Shown here: piece by piece, positions 46,334 through 59,032 of the stretch | Layout of the letters: every line of letters starts with the position of its first letter | Position numbering within the stretch: the first letter of the stretch is position 1 | Assembly: GCA_025449115.1 (NCBI GenBank) | Contig: JAHLKC010000011.1 | Span: forward strand, 1 to 64,000 | DNA: 64,000 bases | Origin: Chytridium lagenaria | Taxonomy: Eukaryota; Chytridiomycota; Chytridiomycetes; Chytridiales; Chytridiaceae | Reading direction: 5' to 3' | The notes under the pieces: generated by a model | What the model was told of the DNA's origin: nothing | The model's input: the letters and a program-made list of their open reading frames with translations, nothing else | The model's database searches: none | Position numbers and translations under genes: made by a program

Positions 46334-49300
46334 TCACAATACCGCAATCAATCTCCTCAAAGCCTCAGAAAGCACCAACCCTTCTTCCGCCGCATTTTTT
46401 GGATCCCCAGATCTCCTTCCGAGTGACTGCACGCCCCCCGGTGCAATCTCAACAGAGGTCCCAGGCCTTCCTTCCCTTCCTCCAAAGTAACCTCCAGACG
46501 GCAGATTTCTCCGCGCTCTTCGTTTGGGTGCGAGACAAGGCGACGGGAGGTGGGGGGGAGGCTGGAACGCTGGCTACAATGGAGGCTTCGGCGGCGGCGG
46601 AGGCGGCGGAGGAGACTGCAAGGTTGGATTCCGAAGTCCATTTCATGAGTGAGCTTAGGATGGGTTTAAGAGCATCCTTGACCTTGTCGCGGAAGGATCC
46701 TAATGTTTTTATGAGTTGAGGAAGATATAAAAAATAAAAAAAATTACTAACCATCGACAGTAACCAACGTGCCGAGGAGAAGGCACACGTTAACCTTTAC
46801 GGCATCAGAGTACTCAAGCTTTTTGTCAAACACGTTATTGTCACTCTGATCCATAGCCTCCGGTTCGTCCGTCCCGGGCACATTGCTCCTCAGAATAGTG
46901 ACCGCAGTAGGAATGAGGGATGAGTGGTATCGGGTAATCTGTGGTATCGCGTCGGGGCAAGCTACACGAAATTCCCGCGTAAGTATGAAAATTAAAAAAA
47001 AAAGGAGCAGACCATTGCAAATGAGGATGAGCGCAACAAGTCCTTCGTTTTGAACAAGCGAATATACTTGACCCTCTGAGGGTAACGCATCGAAATGAAC
47101 GTGATGTTCAGAGGTAGGTGAAGTCGAGTTGTCATCATCATCCGCGTTATTGGAGCGAGGTTTTGTGAGCAAGGCACCGGTTACAATCTGAATAAGCGGG
47201 ACAATGCCATTGGCTTCAACAAGAATTTTGACCATATGAGGTGCTGATTTGAACTATTAATCCCGTGAAATGGCATTTGATGAACCTATACCTCCAGCCA
47301 AATGGCATGTTCTGACCAAATTAACGACTGCACGAGCACCTTCATTGCGAATACCCGCTTGGTTATCACCATTAGCCTTCCACACCAAGCCTATGATCTT
47401 GTTCAAAGGGGTTCTTTCAGATGTGCTAATATCATGGCGAAGCTGGCCAATACGAGTTTCTCCAACAGGCGGCTCCAAACCAGTAATGATCCGATAAGCA
47501 TTCAGCTCTAGAAAAATATTAAAACCTCATTTTTCTTAATGGTATATCACCATTTGAGCCAGAACACATGTTTTTCAACACACCGATACAGTTAAATTGT
47601 ACGGGCTTGACGCCGTCCAGCTCCAGAAGCTCCGAAATAGGTTTAATAATACCAATGTCTCCAAGTATCTTGCGATCAGCGGCTATGTAGAGTCATTAGC
47701 ATAAAAAAATAGGATGCAGAAAAAAAAAATCAGACACACCAGCAATTGACAGGTTTTTTGAAAGCTCCTACAACGGCATGAAGAACCTTCACGCAGCTCT
47801 TTGTTTCCTCTGTGATTCCATGCTCCTTCAATCGTTTCTTCTCTAACTGCATCAAATCCAACAGCGCATCAGCAACTCCATATTCTTGAACCATGAGTTT
47901 ACAAGTGTTATCTTCGCCAATGAACTTCGTCAGTAAAAAGTTACACTTTTAGAAAGAAATACCGCTTCTGGCAAGATTGCCAATGCAAAGGGCTCCCGAC
48001 ATACGAATGTCATCTTCCTCAGTTTCTGAAAGACTTTCGAAGCCCGAAGTTAACCATCTTTTAAAACGTTGAATAACAGTAGGTCTTTCGGAAATATCAA
48101 CCATGTTCGCATCTAGATTGCTTAAGTTTGATTTAGTTAAAGAATTTACCATGCATGGTCACAAGAGTCACGATCTTCGAGATATTTTTTCTTATCTCAT
48201 GATAGTCAATCTCATCGTCATCGGCTTGATTAATGTGCACAAGTGGAGGTTGATCAACAAAATTCAGCAGGATGTCCAAAAGATCCTCTTCCACCACTTC
48301 ACGCTGAATGCTGCCTTTAAAGAAACAGTTAGAAATAAGAAAAAGCGTGAAAAAGAACCATTCTCCCCAATGGTTTCAAGAGCCGCCGCAAGAGCCTCCA
48401 AAATTTCCAATGAGGAAAAGACCTGCTCTTCCTCCGAATCCTCTTGCAAAAGGACTTTGTGCTCGACCTCCAACAATTTCAAAAGGTGGACCATTCCATT
48501 GCAAGCAAGAAGCTCTTGAATTCCTTGTTCTACAAAAAATAACATTAATCAACAACGTTAGTCTTTTACATTGTCATTAACTTAATAAAGCGAAGAAGCC
48601 CACCTATTTCAATTAAATTGCCGAGTGTGCGGATGGCTGAAGCAACAAACGGCTTGTATTTTGAAGCCAAGGGCCCTTGTGAACCCTTACTGATGATGTC
48701 CATCAAGTATTTCAGTCCTTGGGATGCAATAACCTCGACTTGTATAGGTTCTAAATCATCAGTGATAGCTAGTAAGAGACACACACCGTTATCCATGCTA
48801 ATATTAAGCAAACCACCACACACAGTATGCAAAATCGAAGCTTCAGTGGACTTGAGACACAGCGTAACGGCAGCAATTCCTTTGGGCACCTCATACAGGA
48901 AGTCTCTATTTGATTCTTCGTAATCGTTAGAATAAGTCATCGCGATTGATCAAACCATTTTCATAGCATAAATTAGCAAGAGCCCGCAAGACTTGGACTG
49001 TAAGTCGTTCATCGTAAGTATTTCCTTTGGAGTCGTCTTCAAGGTAATGCGTCGATTGAATTAGATGTCGAACTAACGATTCATAAAAGTTGGCGCCTCC
49101 AAATATAGTTCGCGGTTGCTCTGTTAAATTTAGTAAGATATATGCAAGAGTAATATGAAACACACCGCTCTTGCATGCTTCCGCCACCAGCCTAGCTACG
49201 GCGGTAGCGGCCGCTTTGGATTGGGCAACATCTCGGCCATCTTCAACATTCTGCGCGGCTTCGGCCAAGACTTGTGTAAGTAACTCAACGAGTTCTGGGC

Positions 49301-49619
49301 TAGCTGACAAAGCTATTCGCTGGTCCTCTTTAAAAATATTCTTAGTGCATAGCTTACTCATAATATCAGATTCTTACCAGATTGCGGGATGAGCCTCTCT
49401 TCCAGAAGCGCGGTGATGTCTGATAAATGCTTTGATGGATTTAGACTGAGGATTGAACCGAGGTCAGAGCTAATATCCTCCACTGTTTGTTCATATATTT
49501 TTAAAAGCAAAAGGTTTAAGCGTGAGTATTAGAACTGTACATCTCTCAAGTATAGTAGGAATGAACTTGAGTATTCAGTAAAGCAAGGCATCAGGGACGA
49601 CCACTGTACTTGAAGACAT
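46334..49619 (-). CDS. SmgGDS/RAP1GDS1-type armadillo protein
   Basis: SmgGDS is a chaperone and exchange factor for small GTPases of the Rho and Rap families. From ATG 49619 (MSSSTVVVPDALL) about ten exons encode armadillo repeats. Examples in order: SILSLNPSKHLSDITALLEE; LVELLTQVLAEAAQNVED; VQVLRALANLCYENGLIN; AAVTLCLKSTEASILHTVCG with GLLNISMDNGVC; FVASAIRTLGNLIE; ELLACNGMVHLLKLLEVEH; the family-typical DIRMSGALCIGNLARS (about 47985); NKIIGLVWKANGDNQAGIRN with GARAVVNLVRT; and VKILVEANGIVPLIQIV. The C terminus ends VLSEALRRLIAVL at 46334 after a Pro/Ser-rich stretch. Length is about 800-900 residues, longer than the animal protein of about 600. It is convergent with NAPE-PLD. Confidence 0.75.
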
Positions 49620-50133
49620 TTTGGAAGCACTTGAAAAGGTATTATAGTCACACAATTGCACGCTGACAAACCTGCATGCATAGCGTAATTAATGGAGGAC
49701 GAGTACTGACTAAGTGAGACCGCAATGCAATCCTACTGCATCATCAGTTGGGTTATCTACACCAGAGGAAAACTCTCTCCTCCACACGTTACGACACATA
49801 GATATTATCCGTTGAAAAGGTTATTAAAGGTTTGTTTAGTAGAAGCATGTCCAGATTGTGTCACACAGGGCTCCATTCAAACCCAACTTTCCGTTTCTTG
49901 CATTCATTGTTCTCGAAGTCTCATTTTGATCACATAATGCCATTCGCTGCTATGAGAACTGTGATCGGGATCCAGAGGAGGATGATCTCACGCTCATGGC
50001 ACACGCCTCGTTCACAGCTGCCGTGTCATGATTGCATAGTGCGCCATTGTTTAGCTTCAGCCTTTCGGTCTTGGGCGGCTTCACAATCACCAGCGCTCCT
50101 GTCGCAGAAGGAGGCGGATATTGTAAACAGCAG
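49620..50133. other. Divergent promoter region, possible upstream exon
   Basis: This lies between the SmgGDS start (minus) and the reductase start (plus). A Met/Arg-rich frame at about 49952-50135 (MRTVIGIQRRMISRSW) could be a mitochondrial leader exon of the reductase, but it is out of frame with the main exon, so it is left outside the gene. Confidence 0.4.
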
Positions 50134-51315
50134 ATGAGTGCGACTGCACCGCGGCCGCCTGTCCCGCACCTTGAGCTCACAAATAAAAAGAAGAGAGAAA
50201 TGGTGTGCTGTTTGGATTTTTTGTTCTGAGACATCCTTATATTAACATCGTCCTCTATTAGGTGCGAGCTCTCGCCAAGCTTGTAGATTCTCGCTGGGAA
50301 ACTCCAACTATTAAATCGTTCGTCTTTTCAATTGAAGGCATCTTTGATGACCCATCCCTAAATCCCGGCTACATACCTCTTACCCCCTCAATTCAATTGG
50401 AACGTGACCAGAAAAAGATAGCTAGCAAGTTTGGCTTCAGACCAGGTCAATGGATTGACTGTAGGCGACTTTTTAGACTTCGATTTTCCTCGATTCTCAT
50501 TTCATTTTTGGTGAATTTTAAAGTCATATTTAACAGTTTTCGTGCCTCATATCGAGATTGTTGGAGGATTCTCGTTAACCTCAACTCCCCGTCTCTTGCG
50601 TGAAAAAAACCAAATTGAGTTAGCTATTAAGAAAGCTCATGTGAATCCAGTTGTTCATTGGTTGCATGAGCAAGCACAGGCTGGATCTCTTGTTCAAGTT
50701 CGCGTAGGTGGAGGATTTTCTCTTGAAGATGCCGCTGGACCACCAAGTAGTCAGCTACCATCACCGCCCGAAGAGATCACTACCACCAGTTCTTCGCAAA
50801 GATACAAAGATATCATCCTCATAGCCGGCGGTGTCGGCGTCACTCCTATTGTATCAATGGCCACTCATATCGCGGAAACGAATATTCAGGCGGCTGCTGA
50901 CAAAAAGGAGGGGCAAGTTCTTTATCGCGCGACTGTGCTATACTCTGTACGCCATCCATCCGAGCTTTTGTTTGGCGACAGACTTCAGCAGCTTGCTAAA
51001 TTGGAAGATTCGGGTTTAAAAATTCGATTTTTCATCTCCCAACGCGGACCGGCACGCTTTCCCATACTCGATCGCGCTGCTGGAGTTACTGAACAGAATG
51101 GCACATATTCCACATCAGACATTACTGACTCAGTTCATTACTGTCATATTGACCGAAATGTGTTAAACTTACACTGGCAGGAATCTCTTGCGAAAGGCAA
51201 GTCTGCCCCATTGATCTACATGTGTGGACCTCCGACCATGGAGCAAGATATTGTAGAGCAGCTTAGACTGCTTGGATTCCCGAGTGGGAATATAAATTTT
51301 GAGCAGTGGTGGTGA
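50134..51315 (+). CDS. OXNAD1-type NAD(P)H-dependent flavin reductase
   Basis: It belongs to the ferredoxin-NADP reductase fold. ATG 50134 begins MSATAPRPPVPHLELTNKK. After an intron (50202-50261) comes VRALAKLVDSRWETPTIKSF. The FAD-binding barrel has FGFRPGQWIDFFVPHIEIVG (across the intron at about 50460-50540) and FSLTSTPRLL, the RxxS-like flavin site. The nucleotide-binding domain shows DIILIAGGVGVTPIVSMATH, ATVLYSVRHPSELLFGDRL, IRFFISQRGPARFP and, at the end, PLIYMCGPPTMEQDIVEQL, the usual CGPP motif. It ends at 51315. Human OXNAD1 is mitochondrial; a leader here is possible but unproven. Physiological electron acceptors are unknown. It reads in tandem with the RhoGEF, 103 bp away. Confidence 0.87.
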
Positions 51316-51417
51316 AGATATTGCTGGTGATGTTCGATATCGTTAATACACTGGGTAGTCTGACACTAATTGTTTTTCTGGAAGAGTATTGTGTAACACG
51401 TTAATGTTGACAAGGAC

Positions 51418-54400
51418 ATGAGTAGTAGCCATCTCTCTGAGAGAGTCGATGTTGACCTCCAGGCGCCTAAACGGCATGCTACATTGAAGCATGTATCAGA
51501 CGGTTCAAGCTTAAAAGAGGCTGTGGGTGGAGCAAAGGATGGGAAGGATAATTTAAAGAACAAGAAGAATGCTGTTGCTCCAACTGCAGCATCAACAAAC
51601 AGTGAGGATGGTGTGACAACTACCACTACTTCAGGTGAGGGAATGGAGACGGACAATTGCGGCGCGAACATTGTATGCTGACTCAAACCTGTTCTTTGAT
51701 GGATAAAGATTGTACGGAGAAAAAAGCAAAGGCATGGACAGGGGTGTTTCGCGCAATGCTCCCCCATTCAGGGAAGAAAGAAAATTCATCGTTCCTGTCC
51801 CTGGACGAGCCAGAGCATCCGCGATCAACTCCACTCCGCTTAGACACTTCACTAAAAAAGACCCATGATAACGGCTCAGATGATACCGCAACTCCCTCTG
51901 TCGAATCACCGACTCAAGGATTACGCTCTTGGTACAAAAAATACAAGAGCACGGAAGGAGATCAGGCCCTCACAGTGAATAAGCTTGCGGTGCAAAACGT
52001 AGCTATGTCTTCTTCTGAAAATATTTTGGAACGGGATGGGAGTGATTCTCCACGAAACTCACAACCCAACGCATCAGTCGGAAAAGAAGCAACCAGCCTT
52101 GGGGCACCTGCTGGTCACCACCCATCCACATCACGATATCAAGGCTCATCAAAAGATACGGCCTCATCACGAAAATCTACTTCAAAACCATCACCCTCAT
52201 CAACACATCAGAATATATCTACGATCTCTGAAAGATCCGTCACGGTTCAGCATAATACTGCGCAAATGGGTGGAGTCTTGGGGTATGGAAAGTGGAATGC
52301 TTTGTCGGAGGGGGATATTGATGTGGTAGAAGCTCAAAAGCGTAATCTTGGACAGATGGAGGTTTCTCAGGATAAAGTTGCAAGATTTGTGTTGGATATT
52401 TCAAAGCTGAGCAAGGAGGAGATTAAACGACAAGAAGTTATATTCGAGCTTATTCTTACAGAAAAGGAGTAAGGAACTCAACATATAACGTTCGCTAACA
52501 ATATAAAAAGGTATATCCGGGACTTAAACATCATTATAAATGTAACTAAATTATCGTAATGTCATTTGAATGAATTGACTCTTTATAGCTCTTCCTAAGC
52601 AAATTGAGAGAAAAGTCCATTTTACAACCACGTCAAGTTGCCGTAGTTTTCTCAAATATTGAGCAGCTTCTGCCTGTAAATCAGGAGTTGATGCAGAGAT
52701 TACAAGAACGAAGAAAAGAGTCATACGGTGTCGTTCTCCAAGTTGGAGACATCTTTTTAAACGTAGCGCAATATCTCAAGATGTATACAATTTACTGCGG
52801 AAATCAACCGGAAGCGCTTGCATTTCTGAAGTCGCAAAAAGGAAACACGGAGTTAAACTTATTTCTTCAGGTTTGCAAGTAAAGAAATGTAAAATATAAC
52901 ATGAATCAGTACTGCTTTTTACGGCCAGATTGTAGGGGATTGGATATTGGTGGCTTTTTGTTAAAGCCAGTTCAACGCATATGCAAATACCCACTACTAA
53001 TCAAGGTTTTTTCATTTCTTTTCGGTTGGTAAACTTATCTTAAACAGGAACTTTTAAAACACACGGCTGAAGATCATCCTGACAACGATAGTCTCAAAAA
53101 CGCGTACGACTTAATTAATAGCGTGGTAGACACGGTGAACGAGAGGCGGAGATTTGTGGAAAATCAGCAAAAGATGCTAGCGGCGGTTGCTAAGTTAGAT
53201 TTCGACGTAAGTCAGGAATTATTATCATTCGGATGCTCAGAATCTACATAGAAATATCAGCTTGTACATGAACCATCTCGTCGATTTGTGATGGAAGGAG
53301 GATTGACAAGATATGTCCCCCATTCCATTATATCCACAACCCAGCAAAGATGGGCGGTACTTTTAAGCGATTGCTTTATTCTTGCACGGACAGGGATTCT
53401 TTCAGGAAAAATGCAGGTTACCCGAATAGCACATGCCAGTAAGATTGTAGCCACAGATCTTCCAGACAATGATAGTAAGCGTAAAGAGCATTTATCGTTT
53501 TTTGCTTAAATTCAATCTAGAATATCCCTTTTCGTTTGAAGTAATCCTTGCAGAAAAGAAAAATTATTATTTTATGGCATCGTCGTTGGAGCTAAAACGA
53601 CAATGGGTGTCGAATATAAACGAAACCGCGAATAGCAATTCTGATAGATTAAGTTTCACTCAGGTGGAGAAGACTGTGGCAGTTCAATCAAACCCTCTGC
53701 TGCAACCCGCGAAACAAGAAAAAGGTTTGTATTTTTTGGTTAATGAGTTATCTTAATTTGAAGCAGACAGCAGAAGGACGTCAATTGTCAGTGTGGCAAA
53801 GCGAAGCCTCGGGGAGCCTAGGAAAACAGGACAGTCAAATTCAAGTACAGCTCGTTGAATCTGATAATGGTAATGGAAATCCCTAATCAAAACTTACATG
53901 ATAAGCACTGGGATCAAAAGGAAGCGTTGCAGACGATTCTGTGATAAACATAAAGTCAGATTCCTTTCGTGCAGTGCAAATTAGAAAATCATTATCACTT
54001 TCACATATTTCACATAAGAGTCGGAATGGTGGGCGAGAACCGGATTTCATGATTTCGAAGAATGGGGAGGTCACAAATCTTTAAGTAGTGATACGGATGT
54101 GAAGATTAATGAAGCCCGTGACTTTGACATTCCGTCAAGGTAAGATATAATATCAATTGCTAGTGTCTCTCTTCCTCTCATCCCGTGTTTTCTCGTCAGT
54201 CTATTGCTTCTTCATACATGCTCATCCAAATTTTGTACAAATACAAAAATCAATAGAAAAGAAAGAAGAACAGACCTCGAATCATCGTGTGAAGCCTCAT
54301 ACGGCTCAAGCATAATCAGGAGGAGGTGAGATTTCCAACAACCAGCCGGACTGGATGCGAAACATCAAAAGTTCAAACATGGGATAGCCCGTTGAGCTCC

Positions 54401-55079
54401 ACCGAGTCAACAGTCTTCAATGCTTCCCATCGTGCTAAGGCGGATTTTGCTGGCAAAACTATCTCGGATAAGAAAATCGAGGATTTGACAGACGCTGAAG
54501 TGAAATCTAAACAAGAGAGTCTGGAATGAGCAAGTTGAGGTTTCTCAACAAGCTGAGTGCGTTTGCGAAATGATTGCACCGAGTGTGCTTTCATTGACGT
54601 TAAGAGCGCCAACGCCACCTGTCGGACAACCCACGCCATCCTCTCCTAAAATCCGAAGACATCGCACATTATCGGCAAGTACAGCTACGAGTTCCGACAG
54701 TCATATCTCCACAGACCACAAAGAAAGATGGTCACCGCTTCGAAACAACTTGGGCGTCTTAGACGCCACCAACATTGGATCAACTCCGTTATCACCAACT
54801 TTATATTCAGGCTCAAGTGCCGTCGATGACATAAAGCATCGTAATTCATATGACGGCACGCTCCATCCGGATGGAAAAACGGTATATATAGATAGAAACC
54901 CATCTCCTTCATCGCCTGGAAAATCTTCAAATCCACCTGTTATGAAGCCTGTACCGCCCCCTAAACCGCCTGAAGTTCGATCTTTGCGATCAGAGTCTGC
55001 ACGCAAACGGCTTCACACTCCACCAGCTATTTTACCTAAACCTGCGAGTCTGAGTTCTGAAAAACTGACGGAAAAGTAA
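51418..55079 (+). CDS. Dbl-family RhoGEF with DH and PH domains
   Basis: It catalyses GDP/GTP exchange on a Rho-family GTPase. From ATG 51418 a Ser/Thr-rich, probably disordered N terminus of about 330 residues precedes the DH domain. The frame changes once near 51650. The DH domain starts at IKRQEVIFELILTEKEYIRD (about 52425, across an intron). It continues with VVFSNIEQLLPVNQELMQRL, FLNVAQYLKMYTIYCGNQPE and the final helix GGFLLKPVQRICKYPLLIKE (about 52950-53050, across an intron). The PH domain follows: GGLTRYVPHSIISTTQQRWA, VLLSDCFILAR, and after another intron FEVILAEKKNYYFMASSLEL with KRQWVSNINET. The tail (to 55079) is Ser/Pro-rich with VMKPVPPPKPPEV, a possible SH3 ligand. The region 53760-54540 has several short exons and is poorly resolved. 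Confidence 0.82.
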
Positions 55080-55137
55080 TAAAAATATATCTGATGGGTG
55101 GTCTTTATTGTACATCTTTGAGTCGCGCGACTTTTGT

Positions 55138-55652
55138 TCACGCTGGAACAGTTTCGGCTGTGGCGGGGGCGTCTGTGTTTGACCGTTGCTTTTTTTTGTG
55201 CATGTGAATTAACTAAATATTGATATGTGGACGACATACCGTTGTCAATTCCTCAATCTTGAGTTGAAGCTCGTCCACACGTCGTCTCAATTCATCGTTT
55301 TCATGTCTGAGCGCTTCAACGTCCACGTCCGAGGGCCCGCCCAAGAACTGCTTGATGAATCTAACAAGCGAAGCCGTTTATATGCAATAGTCATTTGAGT
55401 AAACCTACTCTATAGGACTCTCTGGCTTCTCAGGCTCCTCATAAAGTCCTACAAGCACTATTTTTGTTGTTTTGTTGTGATAAGTATCAACAATACCGAG
55501 AAACTCAAACACCAACCCTTTGTAAGAGCATCGATGATCCCGTTCTTCTCCAGATACTTTCTGAAGTCCTCTTTCTTCTGATCGACAGCCTACAAATCAC
55601 CCATTTAGCTGTTGCAGTCTCTTACTCTTCAACCAACCTGATACGATGACAT
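55138..55652 (-). CDS. MYCBP: MYCBP/FAP174-type small coiled-coil protein
   Basis: This is a small gene in five exons. Exon 1 is MSSYQ (55652-55638). The next exons read AVDQKKEDFRKYLEKNGIID and ALTK, then VLVGLYEEPEKPESPIE, then FIKQFLGGPSDVDVEALRHE with NDELRRRVDELQLKIEELTT. A last exon begins at a CAAAAAAAG acceptor and ends DAPATAETVPA at 55138. The YLEKxGxxDxLTKVLVxLYEEPEKP block and the following leucine coil are the MYCBP (AMY-1) signature, and the length of about 105 residues fits. In Chlamydomonas the orthologue FAP174 sits in the flagellar central apparatus and binds AKAP-type anchors. Its presence in a fungus suits a zoosporic lineage. The start lies only 66 bp from the divergent Rco1-type gene. 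Confidence 0.88.
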
Positions 55653-55718
55653 GTCTGAAGCACTACAATTTGTCAATAAATTCAATTGCTGAAATTTAGG
55701 AATTTTGGGTTTCCTCGA

Positions 55719-57931
55719 ATGCCGACTCTGGACGAGCTCTTCGACGGCGACTCGGACCTTTCAGCCGTAACATCGGGTTTCACATCAGGCCACGAAACAC
55801 CGAAAGAGGATATTCCAGCATTACCCTTGCTGCCGGTATTGCCGCCAATGGTGTTAGCGGTTCCTTTAAAAGAGGCAAAGGATGCTGGAGCAAAGAAGAA
55901 ACGGAAGGAAACGGGGATGGAGCGAGTATCAGCGAGTCGGAGATTAAACGGACGAAAGTCTTGAGGAAAAGAAAGGGAGAAGGAATTTCCGGGGAGGGGA
56001 TGTACTCAGATGGTCCATCGGAAAACTTGGGAAAATTGGATGGAACTCAAGCTACGAATGACCTTAAATTCATTCGAGGGTCTGGTTCCGCAAGGTAATC
56101 ATATCTATTCTTTTTTATTGCTGTGATTTTAATATCTGCTGTGACTCTCCATCTATTCGCACGAAATTTCTTTTTAAAGCTTGGGGAAGCGCAACGCCTC
56201 CCTGGCTCAAGGCAACCCATGGCGATATTCAGTCAACGGTAACCCCGAAAGCTGGGAAAGCAGTTCATACAATTCTGAGGAAGAAAATTCCCCAACTTCC
56301 GGTCCCAGTGAAGATATTTGCTCAACCTGCATGGGAAAAGGTCAACTCATATGCTGCGACTCTTGTCCCCGGGTTTTCCATTTATGTTGCCTCGAAGATG
56401 GTTTCAACATATCATTTAGCGCTGACGAGTCGTGGGAATGCAAGAAGTGCTCAAGCAAAAGGGTGAGGGCGGAACTAGAAAAATCTCTTACATTTATTTT
56501 TTTTGCTAAAGATTCAGCGAAAACCAAGAGCTCTACCCAAAGGAAAATCAAGCCCTGTAGCGCGGCTCTTCTCCGAATTACAATCTGCTCTTCAATCGCA
56601 AAATCCCGTGCTTTTTGAACTTCCTCGGGAGATTAGAGATTCCTTTGATGACATTATCGCACATCCATCCACTGGAGCTTACCTCAATGCTAACGACGTT
56701 GAAATGACAACGTACAGTACGCGAGGGATTAAATCCGCAAAATCACTCGAGAAAAGCACAAACTCCCAAAACGATACTGTTTCTTACATGGAAGACTCTG
56801 TCTGTGACGTCGACCTTTCCTTCAACGTACCCTCCCATCACAACGCCTTCTGTTATAAATGCAAACGCCTCGGCTTACGCTCATCACCGTTGAGTCTCTT
56901 AGGCTGTCAATTTGAGACCCAGCCCAAGCAGAATGACCTTGCGCTGATTCAACAACGAAGCAAATCTCCCATGATTCGATGTGATTATTGCTTTCTATGG
57001 TGGCATTTAGACTGTTTGGATTCTCCAACCCTACTTGTGCCTCCTGAGCTCCGCAACGAACCCGAAGTTGTTAATCTTAAAATTATAAGGGAGCAACGAG
57101 CAAAGTATTGGGGAAAATGGGCTGTGGAGAACCTTGACATGTTGGACAAATCCAAGATCAAGCTTAAACAGCCACGAGATCGGACCGCACTATCTTCTCT
57201 CATTAAAAAAGGAGAGGAGTCAGAAATTGTCGGAACACCGTCCTCCGCGTCGAGTTCATCGTCGAATTTCGCTCAAATTCGAAGGAAGTGGATGTGCCCC
57301 TGTCATGCAGAGTGGTCGCTGCCTCAAACTCGGAAACCGAGACGATGGAAGGTTGTCACGGTGACTGAGGACTCTAATTCTGCAGAACATGACAATTATG
57401 CGTCGAGTGCTGGCATATTGATATACTTCCAAGCAAGGATCCCACAAATCACCATTTATCTAAAACCGGTGCTGCGCGAAAGCAAAAGCGATTTCCGTTT
57501 TTGAAAGCGGCGTCCACCTTTTCACGAATAAGAAAAAATGGGGTCAGATTTTATTCAAAAGGGCAGCGGGGCCGTTTGAATCTGGGTGACGGACTGATTA
57601 GATATAGCTTACCAACGAATGGAATTCGTCTAGTTGAGAACTCCGTAAACAAATTCAACCGGCACGAAGAGAGCTTATATTCCCGCAAGCGAATAACTCG
57701 GGAAGATGCAAAGGTTTGCTTTATTTTGAAGTAACATAAAATAGTCTAATATTATGACAGTGGCTCTCATCGGTTCGCTCTCTCCAGCAGCAATATTTGG
57801 AATCCAAAGCTGCGAGTCCTGCTCCCGAAACATCTTCCCAGCACAAAGGAACGGTTGAGATCGTTTCCATTTCCAAAAGTAGACTATCCGAACTCCTGAA
57901 AATCGAAGACAACCTCTGCCGCGCCATATGA
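55719..57931 (+). CDS. Rco1/PHF12-type double PHD-finger protein
   Basis: The family is a subunit of the Rpd3S/Sin3 histone deacetylase complex that acts on transcribed chromatin. ATG 55719 (MPTLDELFDGDSDLS) is chosen; an upstream in-frame ATG at 55686 is possible. An acidic/basic linker leads to PHD1 (about 56310-56460): ICSTCMGKGQLICCDSCPRV, FHLCCLED, SWECKKC. After an intron (about 56464-56511) a helical segment follows (LFSELQSALQSQNPVLFELP). PHD2 (about 56845-57310) has CYKCKRLGL, MIRCDYCFLWWHLDCLDSP and a distant WMCPCHAEW, with a long insertion between ligand pairs as in Rco1. The C terminus contains RLSELLKIEDNLCRAI, ending at 57931. The frame changes once near 57415. Its stop is 35 bp from the stop of the convergent COA8-type gene. 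Confidence 0.82.
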
Positions 57932-57965
57932 TGTGGACTATAATAATAAAGGTCCATCTAAAACA

Positions 57966-58886
57966 CTACCGAACTGAAACCCCTTGAGCCCTGTAGGAGT
58001 TGTTGTATCCATGACGGTAGAAACTCCGAAGTTCCTTCCGTAACTCCTCGCCAATGCCGCTAACACCAGCACGATCCAAAATTGAGGAGAGACCCTGAAG
58101 GAAAGAAATGACTTCGGATCTCGCGGCCGGGTACAACATCTTAACGTTGTGCAGCCACCAGGCCTTGTTGTAGTTTCATATGGGAGTCAGAAGAGAAGCT
58201 TTAGGTATTCTCGGTAAAATTGGGAGAACTCCATGGGAGAAGCTGGCCTGCCATGCGCCTCCATAACTTTGATGCGAGGTGCAGCAAGATAACGATTAAT
58301 GACGGTTCTTCCAAACCAAACTGTAACTTGTTCAAAACTCACTCTTTTCCTCAAACTCCTCGCGCATCCTGATAAACTGTTCGTTGTTTGCAGACCAAAA
58401 ACGATGGTGCATGTCTTGAGCCTGAAGGTACAACAGACGGAACTCCCGGCTCTGCAATAATGCATGATAGATAGGAATAAGGATTAGGTACACATTTCAA
58501 ACATGTGATCATGGGAAACATAGGACACGCACCGATTCAGACTCGATGGACGGGATCTCAGTGAACCGGATACGGCGAATGTGAGAGACAGAATCGGGGT
58601 TTGAGACCATCAAGACGGGACGAACGGCAAAGGCGGATGTGGAGGATGAGCTACCATCAGATGAAGCCGCCGAAGCATCCGAATGGGCAGATCTCCTTGC
58701 TACATCTATGGCATTGGCATGGGTAGGTCGATGATGAGGACGTTGAGGGGTGACTCTGGCGGAAGACGATGAAGACGACGAGGATGCTATTGACGAAGCT
58801 GATGATGATGAAGACGATGATGACAGACGCAAGAGGACGAAAAGAGAGGTGGGAGTGGCGGATGACAATGGAACACCAACAAACAC
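57966..58886 (-). CDS. COA8/APOPT1-type mitochondrial complex IV factor
   Basis: COA8 protects and helps assemble cytochrome c oxidase in mitochondria. The N terminus has a long Ser/Ala run (about 58850-58740) and may form a targeting peptide. No ATG fits well at 58886, so the start is uncertain. PVLMVSNPDSVSHIRRIRFT is the family's early strand. An intron follows, then QAQDMHHRFWSANNEQFIRM with REEFEE. Next comes ASPMEFSQFYREYLK, matching the MADFYKEFL block, and then NYNKAWWLHNVKMLYPAARS. It ends with ELRSFYRHGYNNSYRAQGVS at 57966. Order and spacing follow the DUF2315/APOPT domain, but identity is moderate. A stop just after FYREYLK is probably an intron or base error. Confidence 0.6.
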
Positions 58887-59032
58887 TACCCCTCTGAATC
58901 ATCATGGCAGTTCTAGTCGTGAAGCAAAAAAAAAAGGAAAGGGCGAAATTTTTAGCCATGTGAATATTTATTGTATTTTTTCAAATTTGCCACAGGACGC
59001 GGGCGTGACAGTTAAAAAAGCATTCAGGCGTT

